NCBI GenBank assembly: GCA_913775725.1
Contig: CAJYNG010000016.1
Location: 1 to 46,295 of the forward strand
Direction: 5' to 3'
Length of the DNA stretch: 46,295 nt
Source: an uncultured Stenotrophomonas sp.
GTDB lineage: Bacteria; Pseudomonadota; Gammaproteobacteria; Xanthomonadales; Xanthomonadaceae
Every line of letters begins with the position of its first letter. The stretch's first letter is position 1. Positions 8,063 to 16,620 of this stretch are shown one piece after another. Under the pieces are notes generated by a model that did not search any database, was not told where the DNA came from, and saw only the letters and a program-made list of their open reading frames with translations. The position numbers and the translations under genes were made by a program.

Positions 8063-9409
8063 ATGCGCACCTCGTTCAAGCTCGCCATTGCCCTGGCCGC
8101 CACGCTGGCCGCCGCCTACGGCATCGCCCGCACCACGCCCTACTGGTTCGCACCGCGACAGACGGCGCAGGTCGACATCCACGATCCGGCGCTGATCGCG
8201 CAGGGACAGTACCTGTCGCGCGCGGCCGACTGCGCGGCCTGCCACACCGCGCCGGGCGGCAAGCCGTTCGCCGGTGGCCTCGGCATGCAGACGCCGATGG
8301 GCACGATCTACTCGACCAACATCACGCCCGATCCGGATACCGGCATTGGCGCCTACGACTACGCCGACTTCGAGCGTGCGGTCCGTCGCGGCATCCGTCA
8401 CGATGGGCAGCCGTTGTATCCGGCAATGCCGTACGCCTCGTACGTGATCGCCAGCGATGCCGAAATCAAGGCGCTGTACGCCTACTTCATGGGCTCGGTG
8501 CAGCCGGTGAAGCAGGACAACGCCGACAGCACGATTCCCTGGCCAGCCAACATGCGCTGGCCCCTGGCCTGGTGGCAGCTGCTGTTTGCACGCCCGCGCA
8601 CGTTCAACCCGGATCCGTCGCTGGATGCCGGCCAGCAGCGCGGCGCCGAACTGGTGGAAGGCCTGGCCCACTGCGGCGCCTGCCACACGCCACGCGGGCT
8701 GGCGTTCCAGGAAAAGGCGATGGCCGATGATGGCAGCCGCCAGTTCCTGTCCGGCTCTGTGCTGGAAGGCTGGTACGCGAAGAACCTGCGCAATGAATCG
8801 ACCGGACTGGCCAGCTGGAGCGAGGGCGAGATCGTCGACTTCCTGCGCACCGGACGCACCGATCGATCGGCGGCCTTCGGTGGCATGGCCGATGTGGTCG
8901 AGCACAGCACGCAGTACCTGTCCGACGCCGACCTGCTGGCCATGGCCCGCTACCTGAAACAGCTGCCGGCGCGTGAGGGCCGCAGTGCGCAGTGGTCCCC
9001 CGGTACCGACACCACCACCGCCGCACTGCGCAGCGGCGACTACCGTGTTGCCGGTTCGCTGGCCTATGCCGAGCACTGCCAGGCCTGCCACCGCGCCGAC
9101 GGACGCGGCATGGCCCGGGTCTATCCGGCGCTGGCCGGCAACTCGATCGTGTTCGCCGATGACCCCAGCTCGCTGGTGCAGGTCACCCTGATCGGTGGCC
9201 GCACGCCGCATACCCCGCATGACCGGATGGCCTTCACCATGCCCGGCTTCGAACAGCTGCCGAATGCGCAGCTGGCACAGATCCTGACCTTCATCCGCAG
9301 CAGCTGGGGCAACCAGGCCAGCGCGGTGAGCGAGGTCGACGTGGCGCGCATGCGCCGGGTGGTGCGCGACAAGCCGGTGCACTACGTTCCGCAGGAGGCC
9401 GCACAATGA
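8063..9409 (+). CDS. Triheme c-type cytochrome (alcohol dehydrogenase subunit-like)
   Basis: This 448-residue exported cytochrome has an N-terminal signal or anchor (MRTSFKLAIALAATLAAAYG). Three CXXCH heme sites are visible: CAACH at 57-61, CGACH at 204-208 and CQACH at 339-343. The layout matches the membrane cytochrome subunit of PQQ alcohol dehydrogenases and FAD gluconate dehydrogenases, which passes electrons to ubiquinone or oxidases. No dehydrogenase large subunit is next to it. Its stop overlaps the next start (ATGA at 9406), so it is translated with the TsdA-like enzyme and may be that enzyme's electron acceptor. No ribosome site precedes the ATG, which fits a leaderless transcript from the FNR-type promoter. 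Confidence 0.9.
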   Translation: MRTSFKLAIALAATLAAAYGIARTTPYWFAPRQTAQVDIHDPALIAQGQYLSRAADCAACHTAPGGKPFAGGLGMQTPMGTIYSTNITPDPDTGIGAYDYADFERAVRRGIRHDGQPLYPAMPYASYVIASDAEIKALYAYFMGSVQPVKQDNADSTIPWPANMRWPLAWWQLLFARPRTFNPDPSLDAGQQRGAELVEGLAHCGACHTPRGLAFQEKAMADDGSRQFLSGSVLEGWYAKNLRNESTGLASWSEGEIVDFLRTGRTDRSAAFGGMADVVEHSTQYLSDADLLAMARYLKQLPAREGRSAQWSPGTDTTTAALRSGDYRVAGSLAYAEHCQACHRADGRGMARVYPALAGNSIVFADDPSSLVQVTLIGGRTPHTPHDRMAFTMPGFEQLPNAQLAQILTFIRSSWGNQASAVSEVDVARMRRVVRDKPVHYVPQEAAQ

Positions 9410-10332
9410 AGCATTCGCGCATGCGTTCCCGCCTGCTGATCGGCAGTGCGATCAGCCTCGTGATGCTGGCCGGCGCCGGTACCCTCGCCTATCACCACCT
9501 GTACCGGGACCTGGATGCCGCCGTGGCCAGCACGATCGATATCCTCGATGCGCAGGGCAAGGTGGTCGGCCACTACCACGCGCCCAGCGCCGAAGAGATC
9601 GCCGGGCTCGGCAATGCCGAATCGGTGATGCTCGGCCGCCGCATCCTCAACGAGACCGCACGGCTGCTGCCGGACAATGTCGGCAACGATCTGAACTGCA
9701 ACTCGTGCCACATGGCCGAAGGCAAGCGGCCGTTCGGCAATCACTACTTCAATACCGGCGGCGGCGCCTATCCGCGCTACATGCCGCGTCCGGGCAAGGT
9801 GATCGGGCTGACCGAGCGCATCAACGGCTGCCTGCAGCGTTCGATGAACGGCAAGCCGCTGCCGAAGGACTCGCCGCAGATGCGCGCGATGCTCGACTAC
9901 ATGGCGTGGTTGAGCAGTCCTGTGCCAGAGGGTGCAAAGGTGGCCGCCCCCAGTGAGGGGCCCATCGACAGCACGCTGACCCCGGACCCGATCCGCGGCC
10001 AGGCGCTGTACGCCGTACAGTGTGCCGCGTGCCATGGCGACAACGGCGAAGGACGGCGCGACACCAGCGGTGACATCGCCTTCCCGCCGCTATGGGGCGA
10101 CCACAGCTTCAACATCGGCGCCGGCATGGCACGCTTGTACAAGGCCGCCGGCTTCGTCAAGCACAACATGCCGCCGGCGGTGACCCGCGAGCCGCCACTG
10201 GGGCAGCAGGTGATGCCCGACCAGGATGCGGTGGACATCGCCAGCTACTTCATCAACCAGCCCCGACCTGACTTCGCCAACAAGGCCAAGGACTGGCCGC
10301 GCGACCCGAAACCCAAGGACGCGCGGTACTGA
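9406..10332 (+). CDS. TsdA-like diheme cytochrome c (thiosulfate dehydrogenase family)
   Basis: This 308-residue exported cytochrome starts with a signal or anchor (RLLIGSAISLVMLAGAG). It has CNSCH at 98-102 and CAACH at 206-210. After the first heme comes PRYMPRPG and then ERINGCLQRSMNGKPLP, the TsdA/SoxA-type signature. Cys142 sits where TsdA has its unusual Cys heme ligand. M255, 45 residues after the second heme His, fits the Met ligand, but the neighbouring Lys of TsdA is Asn254 here. TsdA oxidises thiosulfate to tetrathionate or runs the reverse reaction in the periplasm. The gene overlaps the preceding cytochrome gene by 4 bp and shares its FNR-type control. The substrate is unproven. 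Confidence 0.82.
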   Translation: MKHSRMRSRLLIGSAISLVMLAGAGTLAYHHLYRDLDAAVASTIDILDAQGKVVGHYHAPSAEEIAGLGNAESVMLGRRILNETARLLPDNVGNDLNCNSCHMAEGKRPFGNHYFNTGGGAYPRYMPRPGKVIGLTERINGCLQRSMNGKPLPKDSPQMRAMLDYMAWLSSPVPEGAKVAAPSEGPIDSTLTPDPIRGQALYAVQCAACHGDNGEGRRDTSGDIAFPPLWGDHSFNIGAGMARLYKAAGFVKHNMPPAVTREPPLGQQVMPDQDAVDIASYFINQPRPDFANKAKDWPRDPKPKDARY

Positions 10333-10344
10333 GGAGGGCGTGGT

Positions 10345-11874
10345 TCAGCGCTTGACCAGCTCGACCCGGCGATTGCGCGACTTGCCTTCCTCGCTGCCAT
10401 TGTCGACCACCGGCTTGTCGGCGCCGAAGCCGGCCGCCTGCAGGCGGTCGGCGTTGACCCCCTTGGCGGTCAACGCCGCCACCACCGACCGGGCCCGATC
10501 CTCGGACAAGCTGCGGTTGTGCGCGGCCGCACCGCTGTTGTCGGTGTGGCCTTCGATCGACAGTTTCAGCGACGGGTCGGCACGCAGCAGGTCCAGCACC
10601 TGCGCCAGCTGTGGTTCGGACGTCGGCAGGATCTGCGCCTTGTCGGTGGCGAAGTTGACCTGGATCGCCACGCGGCCATCGCTGTCCAGCTTCTTCTTCA
10701 ACGCATCGGCCGGCAGCAGCGCCGCGGTCTGGGTGAAGCCCTTGCGCTCGGCCACGACCCAGCCGGCGCTGAGGTATTCCAGGCGCGCGTGCACCCACAC
10801 CTGGCGACCATCAGCCAGATCGACGCGGTAGACCACGGTGTCGTAGTTGTCCCAGCTGTAGCTGGCCGCATTGCCGTAGGACGACTGCACCTGCTTCGGC
10901 ACGCCCTCCGCCGCTTCGTGCGGGATGCGCCCCTCGAACACCTTGGTGCCGTTGACCTGGGCCATCATCGCCTCAAGATTGCGACGGACTTCCTGCATCG
11001 AGTACTCGCGCTCGCCCTTGTCGAAATCGGCAGCGAAGGTGCGGCCCTCAACCTGTTCGAACTGATCGCCGGTCCAGAACGGGAAGGCATCGAAATCACG
11101 CTGCTCGGGCTTGTTCCGGTCACGATAACCGGCCGGCAGGGACAGGTGCGGGAAGCTGTCCGACCACTGCGCGGTGGCTTTGAACGGCACTTCATCCACG
11201 ACCACCACTCCAGCGCCATTGCTGTCCACTGCCAGCTGCACCCACACGGTGCGGTTGGCCTGGCGCAGCACGTAGACCTTGGTGGGCGCGTCCTGTTCAC
11301 CGTTCACCGCATCGATGAAGCCACCACCGATCTCGCCTTCCAGTTGCGGGCCGTAGTAGATGTCGCGCAGCAACGTGCCTTCAAAGACCTTGCGGCCACC
11401 GGCGGCGGTGATCACACCGTCGAAGTTGCGCTGCACTTCCAGCGCGGAGAACGCCTTGTCGGGTGCCGCTTCGCTGTCGGTCACGATGCGTGCCGACCAG
11501 CTCGGGCCCTCCACCCAATGCACACCGTCACCCATGCGGAACGGGAAGCGCGCCCAGGCGCGCGGATGCGGAGCGTTCTGCGGCGCATAGCCCTGCGGCA
11601 GGCTGAAGAACGGCAATTCGCCCAGCGGGGCGTCGCTCAGCGGCACGCTGGCTGGGTCGAAGGGCACCAGCGGCACAGCCTTGCCCTCACGGTCGGCGAG
11701 TGCGGCGCCATCGGCGGCGGCTGTTGAACCGGCTGGGGCGGCGGCCGCTGCTGCGGCCTCGTCTGCCGTGGCTGGCGCAGGCGGTGCCACTCCTCCATCC
11801 GAGGGCGTCCGGTTGCATCCTGCCAGCAGCACCAGGGCTGCGCCACCCAACCAGATCTTCGATCGCTTCTGCAT
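10345..11874 (-). CDS. OmpA-domain lipoprotein with duplicated N-terminal domain
   Basis: This 509-residue lipoprotein has a lipobox LLAGC with Cys20. An Ala/Pro-rich linker covers about 24-65. Two related units follow: about 91-230 (from LPQGYAPQN, with FPFRMGDGVHWVEG and KVFEG) and about 245-381 (from LPAGYRDRN, with FPFWTGDQFEQVEG and KVFEG). The C-terminal OmpA domain (about 397-509) has the peptidoglycan-binding pattern IEGHTDNSG and NRSLSEDRARSVV and ends NRRVELVKR. It probably tethers the envelope to peptidoglycan; the role of the repeated unit is unknown. ATG at 11874 is the lipoprotein start. The open frame extends far upstream only as antisense of the receptor gene. Confidence 0.88.
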   Translation of the reverse strand: MQKRSKIWLGGAALVLLAGCNRTPSDGGVAPPAPATADEAAAAAAAPAGSTAAADGAALADREGKAVPLVPFDPASVPLSDAPLGELPFFSLPQGYAPQNAPHPRAWARFPFRMGDGVHWVEGPSWSARIVTDSEAAPDKAFSALEVQRNFDGVITAAGGRKVFEGTLLRDIYYGPQLEGEIGGGFIDAVNGEQDAPTKVYVLRQANRTVWVQLAVDSNGAGVVVVDEVPFKATAQWSDSFPHLSLPAGYRDRNKPEQRDFDAFPFWTGDQFEQVEGRTFAADFDKGEREYSMQEVRRNLEAMMAQVNGTKVFEGRIPHEAAEGVPKQVQSSYGNAASYSWDNYDTVVYRVDLADGRQVWVHARLEYLSAGWVVAERKGFTQTAALLPADALKKKLDSDGRVAIQVNFATDKAQILPTSEPQLAQVLDLLRADPSLKLSIEGHTDNSGAAAHNRSLSEDRARSVVAALTAKGVNADRLQAAGFGADKPVVDNGSEEGKSRNRRVELVKR

Positions 11875-11957
11875 CGCCACCACCTCAGGTCCATTGAAGC
11901 GCCGAGCATACCCGAAGGCCGTGACCGCCCCCACAGTGCCATCGTTCCTGCGCCGGC

Positions 11958-11975
11958 ACGTCATGCCGATGTCAT
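11958..11975 (+). promoter_or_regulatory. Candidate PhoB box
   Basis: acgtcat-gccg-atgtcat is a pair of 7-bp half sites with 11-bp spacing, the geometry of the Pho box (CTGTCAT, 4 bp, CTGTCAT). It matches 11 of 14 half-site bases. It lies 49 bp before the receptor/phospholipase pair, which fits control by phosphate starvation. The spacer is not A/T-rich, so it is a candidate only. Confidence 0.45.
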
Positions 11976-12024
11976 TGCCGCTGCCGACACTCCGGGGTTT
12001 CCTCCCTCTGAAGGTCCGGTTTCG

Positions 12025-14403
12025 ATGCGAACGATTGCGCGTTTTCCCCGTGTCTCGCTGCTGGCTCTGCTGATCGCCCCCGCCCTGGACGCCCTCGCAG
12101 AAGCACCGCAGGGCGAGACGGGCCAAGCGCGCAGCAGCGATGCACGTACCCTCGACCAGGTACAGGTGATTGGCCAGGCCACCAGCTACGCGAAGACTTC
12201 GGTGCGCGCGGAAACGCTGAATCGGCAGACGGTGATGAGCAGCGTCAACGACGCGCTCAACGAAGTGCCGGGCGTGGTGGTCAGCGAGGCCGATGCCACC
12301 GGCTCCTCGGTGTGGGGCACGCAGATCAGCATGCGCGGGTTCGTCACCAACCGTGATACCCAGCAGATCGGCACCACCATCGACGGTCTGCCCAATGGCG
12401 GCTCGGGTTACGGCGGCGGTTCGCTGGCCAACCGCTACATCGATACCCTGGACCTGGAAACCGTGGAAGTCAGCCAGGGCACCGCTGATATCTCCTCCCG
12501 CTCGAACGAGGCCCTGGGCGGCACCCTGAACTTCCTCACCAGCGACCCGCTGCAGGACAGCCGTCTGCGCTTCGTGGTGGGCGCCGGTGACAACGAGGCA
12601 CGCAAGTACTACGTGCGCTACGACACCGGCCTGCTCGGCGGCCACACCCGCGCCTGGGTCAGTGCCTCCTCGTCGAAGGTGCACGACTGGATCGATGGCA
12701 CCGGCCACGCCAGCAACGACCACATCGCCGGCAAGTTCATCACCGAACTGGATCGCTGGACGCTGACCGGCTACCTGTCCTACAACGATGCCGACGAGCC
12801 CGAATACACCAGTGTTTCGCCGAAGAGCTTCGCCACCAACCCGGAGCGCGACAACCTGGTCGGCACCCTCACCGGCATTCCCTACCTGGACCAGAACTAC
12901 CGCTCCGGCTCGCGTGCGCTGCGTGAGAACACCTTCGGCTACCTGCGTGCGGCCTTTGACGGCGGCAATGGCTTCAAAGCCTCGGTGGCCGCCTATGGCC
13001 ACCGCATGCAGGGCCGCGGCGACTGGCTGCCGCCGTACCTGGCGCAGGTCAGCGATGAGGGTGCGGGCCGCCCCGAGTCGGAGTACATCGGTGGAAAAAC
13101 CGTGTACGGCGGCAACAACCGTGGCCAGATTTTCTTCGTCAATCTCGATGGCAGCGCTGCGCAGCGCCTGGCCAGCTGCACCCCGCGCCTGGGCTTCACC
13201 GCCGAGTACGATCCGAACTGCTACGCGGGCAACGTGCTGGGCGCGCAGTCCTACCGCCACACCCACTACGACAACGACCGCATGGGCGTGACCGCCGACG
13301 TCGAATGGCGCCAGACCTTCGGCGCAGTCGACAACACCATCCGCGGCGGCCTGTGGGTGGAGAAGCTGGACCGTTCGGCGCGCCGCGACTGGCACCGCCT
13401 GCTCAACGTCGGCCAGGACATCGCCTTCGATCATCAGCCGTACTGGGTGCAGTTCGAGGACAAGTACAAGGTCGACGAGCAGATGTACTACGTCGAGGAC
13501 GTGGCCCGCTTCGGACCGTTCAGCGCCCGCCTCGGCGTGAAGCAGTTCTTCGTGGACCAGTCGCGCCGCCGCGTGATCGGCGCCAGCGAACACGTGACGT
13601 CCGATTCCAAGTCCGATCCGCTGCTGTCCACCGGCTTCACCTGGGCACCGGGCGTGGAAGGCATGGAGTTGTTTGCTGGCTTCTCGCAGAATTTCGCCGC
13701 CATCCCCTCCGGCGTGCTCGGCGAGACCGACCCGCAGCGCTTCCGCAACGTCGAACCGGAAACCGCCGACAACATCGAAGTGGGCATGCGCATCAGCCGC
13801 TGGCCGCTGACCGCCTCGGTCACGCTGTACAACATCAAGTTCGACAACCGCATCGTCTACCTGCCGGCAGGTTTCGTCAGTGGCATCGACTACCTGGGCG
13901 AGACCGACGGTGTCTACGAGAACTTCGGCGGCGTGGAAAGCAACGGCCTGGAAGCCGCGTTCGGCTATGGTTGGGACAACGGCTGGCGGCTCAACGCCGC
14001 ATACACCTACAACCGCTCCAAGTACCTGGGCAGTGGCGATGCAGCACGCGATACCCAGCTGGGCATCGTCGATGGCGCCAAGGTGATCGGCCAGCCGGAA
14101 AACACCCTGGTGCTGTCGGCCGACTGGCAGGGCGCGAACTGGAACTTCGGCCTGTCCGGCCGTTACCTGGGCACGCGCTACCTCGACGCCGCCAACGTCA
14201 ACAAGCTGCCCTCGGCCACCGTGTTCAACGCCAACATCGGCTTCGACCTGCAGGGGCTGTCGCCGCGCCTGAAGGGCATGGGCGCCAACCTGGTGGTGAG
14301 CAACCTCACCGACAAGCGGTATCTTGCAGGGGTGGACGGCCGCGACAACGCCTTCATCGGCGCCCCGCGCACCGTCGGCATCTCCTTCCGCGTGGACCTG
14401 TGA
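12025..14403 (+). CDS. TonB-dependent receptor paired with phospholipase C
   Basis: This 792-residue outer-membrane receptor has a signal peptide ending near APALDALAEA. Its TonB-box region (TLDQVQVIGQA) is followed by a plug at about 60-175 (NDALNEVPGVVVSE, RGFVTNRDTQQIGTTIDG, VEVSQGTADISSRSNEALG) and a beta-barrel ending FRVDL. There is no STN domain. The phospholipase C gene starts directly at its stop codon, so the two are translated together. The receptor therefore probably binds or imports a product of phospholipid breakdown, or another organophosphate. A PhoB-like box lies upstream. The ligand is inferred from context, not from the receptor sequence. Confidence 0.92.
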   Translation: MRTIARFPRVSLLALLIAPALDALAEAPQGETGQARSSDARTLDQVQVIGQATSYAKTSVRAETLNRQTVMSSVNDALNEVPGVVVSEADATGSSVWGTQISMRGFVTNRDTQQIGTTIDGLPNGGSGYGGGSLANRYIDTLDLETVEVSQGTADISSRSNEALGGTLNFLTSDPLQDSRLRFVVGAGDNEARKYYVRYDTGLLGGHTRAWVSASSSKVHDWIDGTGHASNDHIAGKFITELDRWTLTGYLSYNDADEPEYTSVSPKSFATNPERDNLVGTLTGIPYLDQNYRSGSRALRENTFGYLRAAFDGGNGFKASVAAYGHRMQGRGDWLPPYLAQVSDEGAGRPESEYIGGKTVYGGNNRGQIFFVNLDGSAAQRLASCTPRLGFTAEYDPNCYAGNVLGAQSYRHTHYDNDRMGVTADVEWRQTFGAVDNTIRGGLWVEKLDRSARRDWHRLLNVGQDIAFDHQPYWVQFEDKYKVDEQMYYVEDVARFGPFSARLGVKQFFVDQSRRRVIGASEHVTSDSKSDPLLSTGFTWAPGVEGMELFAGFSQNFAAIPSGVLGETDPQRFRNVEPETADNIEVGMRISRWPLTASVTLYNIKFDNRIVYLPAGFVSGIDYLGETDGVYENFGGVESNGLEAAFGYGWDNGWRLNAAYTYNRSKYLGSGDAARDTQLGIVDGAKVIGQPENTLVLSADWQGANWNFGLSGRYLGTRYLDAANVNKLPSATVFNANIGFDLQGLSPRLKGMGANLVVSNLTDKRYLAGVDGRDNAFIGAPRTVGISFRVDL

Positions 14404-14411
14404 GTGAGCCC

Positions 14412-16520
14412 GTGACTGATATCGGCCGACGCCGGTTGTTGCAGGCCGGCGTTGCCGCCGGCCTTTCCCCGCTGCTGCCCAGCATTGCCCGGGCCGCAGC
14501 GATCGCCCCCGCCGCGCAGACGCGCAGCCTGGAAGACCTGCAGCACATCGTGGTGTTCATGCAGGAGAACCGCTCGTTCGACCACTACTTCGGCACGCTG
14601 CCGGGGGTACGTGGTTTCGGCGACCGCTTCGTGGCCCCTGCGCCGGCATTGCAGGCCGGCGGCCGCACCCGCAGCCTGTGGCTGCAACCCGATGCCAGCG
14701 GCCAGCGCGCGATCGCACCGTTCCCGCTGGATACCGCCGCGCACTTCGGCTACATGCGGGTGGATGGCACACCGCACACCTGGCCGGACGCACAGCGGGC
14801 CTGGGACCACGGGCGCATGGGGCAATGGCCGAAGGCCAAGCAGAACCACTCGATGGGCTACTTCCAGCGCAGCGACCTGCCGTTCCAGTTCGCCCTGGCC
14901 GATGCCTTCACGATCTGCGACGCCTACCACTGCGCGATGCAGGCCGGCACCAACCCGAACCGGGTGTTCCTGTGGACCGGCCACAATGATGCACACGCGC
15001 GTGCTGGTGGCCCGGTGATCGCCAACTCGCACGACAATTTCCCCGAACAGGGCGGGCACCCGGCGTCTTACCGCTGGACCAGCTATGTCGAGCGCCTGCA
15101 GAACGCCGGCGTGTCCTGGCAGATCTACCAGGACATGGCCGACAACTTCACCGACAACCCGCTGGCCGGTTTCGAGGTATTCCGCCAGGCCCATCGCGCC
15201 GCGCCGGGGCATGACCCGCAGTTGCGCGCACGCGGTGTCAGCACCCGTGGCCTGGCGCAGCTGCGCCAGGACGTGATCGGTGGGCGCCTGCCGCAGGTCT
15301 GCTTCATCATCGCCGACGCGGCCGGCAGCGAGCATCCCGGCCCCTCCAGCCCCGCCCAGGGCGCGGCCTATACCGCGCGCGTGCTGGACGCGCTGACCGC
15401 CGATCCAGAGGTGTGGAGCCGCACCGCGCTGTTGTTGATGTTCGACGAGAACGACGGCTTCTTCGACCACATGCCGCCACCGGCACCGCCTTCACCGCTG
15501 GGCACCGGCTGGGCAGGTGCGTCTTCGGTCAGTACCGAGGGCGAGTACCACCGCCATCCGGCACCGGGCGACGAGAAGTACGACCTCGCCGAACTGCGTG
15601 GCCGCCCATACGGGCTGGGTCCGCGCGTGCCGCTGTATGTGATCTCGCCGTGGAGCCGCGGTGGCTGGGTCGATTCGCAGGTGTACGACCACACCTCGGT
15701 CATACGGTTGATCGAACGTCGCTTCGGTGTGGCCGCACCGAACATCTCGCCGTGGCGCCGCGCGGTCTGCGGTGACCTGAGCAACGCTTTCGACTTCGCC
15801 CAGCGCGATACCCGCCCGTTCGTACGCGGCCTGCCGGACGTGAGCGCGGTGGCCGCGCGTGCCGCCGCCCTGCCGGGACGCACCGTGCCCGCGTTGCCCG
15901 AGGGACTGAAGCCGGCGAAACAGGAAAGCGGTGTACGCCCGGCGCGTGCCCTGCCCTACCGGCCGCAGGCATCGATTGCCGCTGTCGACGCCTCGGGTGT
16001 GGATCTGGCGCTGTCCTGCGAAGGCGCAGCAGCAGTGCTGCATGTCTACGACCGGCTGCGGCTGGATGCGGTGCCACGCCGCTACACGCTGCTGCCGGGC
16101 ATGCCGCTGCGCGAGCGCTGGCCGCTCGATGCCCAGGGCCGCTATGACCTGTGGCTGCTGGGCCCGAACGGCTTCCACCGCCACTTCCAGGGGGCGGCCA
16201 CGGGTCCTGCTGTGCAGGCTTCAATTGATCGCACGGATGGCCAACTGCGGCTGCGCCTGCGCAACCTGGGTGGCAGCGCGCAGCAGGTGCGTGTACAGGC
16301 GGGCGCCTATGCCGGACACATGCCGGAGCAGACGGTGGCACTGCCGGCGCATGCAGAGACTTCGTTGGCGTGGGATGCAACGCCTACCGCAGGCTGGTAC
16401 GACCTGCTCGTCGGTGCGGGCGACAGTGCCCTGCGCCTGGCCGGCCGCGCCGAGGATGGGCGTCCTGGCACCAGTGACCCGGCGATGGGCAGCGAACCAC
16501 TGCGCTTCGAGCACGATTGA
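14412..16520 (+). CDS. Phosphocholine-specific phospholipase C, Tat-exported
   Basis: This 702-residue protein has a twin-arginine signal (IGRRRLLQAGVAAG) for export as a folded enzyme. The phosphoesterase domain starts with VVFMQENRSFDHYFGTLPGV (residues 47-66), whose Glu/Asn bind the catalytic metal, and later has MFDENDGFFDHMPPP. Two C-terminal DUF756-like repeats follow from about residue 510. This is the PlcH/PlcN layout and length. It splits phosphatidylcholine or sphingomyelin to diacylglycerol and phosphocholine. The GTG at 14412 lies 8 bases after the receptor stop; an alternative GTG at 14400 would overlap it. Either way the pair is coupled. Confidence 0.9.
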   Translation: MTDIGRRRLLQAGVAAGLSPLLPSIARAAAIAPAAQTRSLEDLQHIVVFMQENRSFDHYFGTLPGVRGFGDRFVAPAPALQAGGRTRSLWLQPDASGQRAIAPFPLDTAAHFGYMRVDGTPHTWPDAQRAWDHGRMGQWPKAKQNHSMGYFQRSDLPFQFALADAFTICDAYHCAMQAGTNPNRVFLWTGHNDAHARAGGPVIANSHDNFPEQGGHPASYRWTSYVERLQNAGVSWQIYQDMADNFTDNPLAGFEVFRQAHRAAPGHDPQLRARGVSTRGLAQLRQDVIGGRLPQVCFIIADAAGSEHPGPSSPAQGAAYTARVLDALTADPEVWSRTALLLMFDENDGFFDHMPPPAPPSPLGTGWAGASSVSTEGEYHRHPAPGDEKYDLAELRGRPYGLGPRVPLYVISPWSRGGWVDSQVYDHTSVIRLIERRFGVAAPNISPWRRAVCGDLSNAFDFAQRDTRPFVRGLPDVSAVAARAAALPGRTVPALPEGLKPAKQESGVRPARALPYRPQASIAAVDASGVDLALSCEGAAAVLHVYDRLRLDAVPRRYTLLPGMPLRERWPLDAQGRYDLWLLGPNGFHRHFQGAATGPAVQASIDRTDGQLRLRLRNLGGSAQQVRVQAGAYAGHMPEQTVALPAHAETSLAWDATPTAGWYDLLVGAGDSALRLAGRAEDGRPGTSDPAMGSEPLRFEHD

Positions 16521-16527
16521 AGGATCT

Positions 16528-16605
16528 CTGTAGAGCCGAGCCCATGCTCGGCTGCTTTTCCGGTCAGTTATCAAAGAGCAGCCGAGCATGGGCTCGGCTC
16601 TACAG
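16528..16605. repeat. SMAG (GTAG) hairpin between convergent genes
   Basis: The left arm (16528-16555), ctgtagagccgagcccatg onward, pairs exactly with the right arm (16578-16605), ending ggctcggctctacag. It is the same family as 2234-2298, with a single-base variation in the stem (cccatg here, cccacg there). It lies between the phospholipase C and phoD stops and can terminate both. Confidence 0.87.
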
Positions 16606-16620
16606 GGTAGACCGGTAGTT

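Noticed and set aside
11875-13593. Upstream extension of the OmpA lipoprotein frame
   Set aside because: It is antisense to the receptor at 12025. The lipoprotein signal at 11874 sets the start.
13305-14411. Upstream extension of the phospholipase C frame
   Set aside because: It overlaps the receptor gene in another frame and is Arg/Pro/Gln-rich, typical of a shadow. The Tat signal marks the true start.
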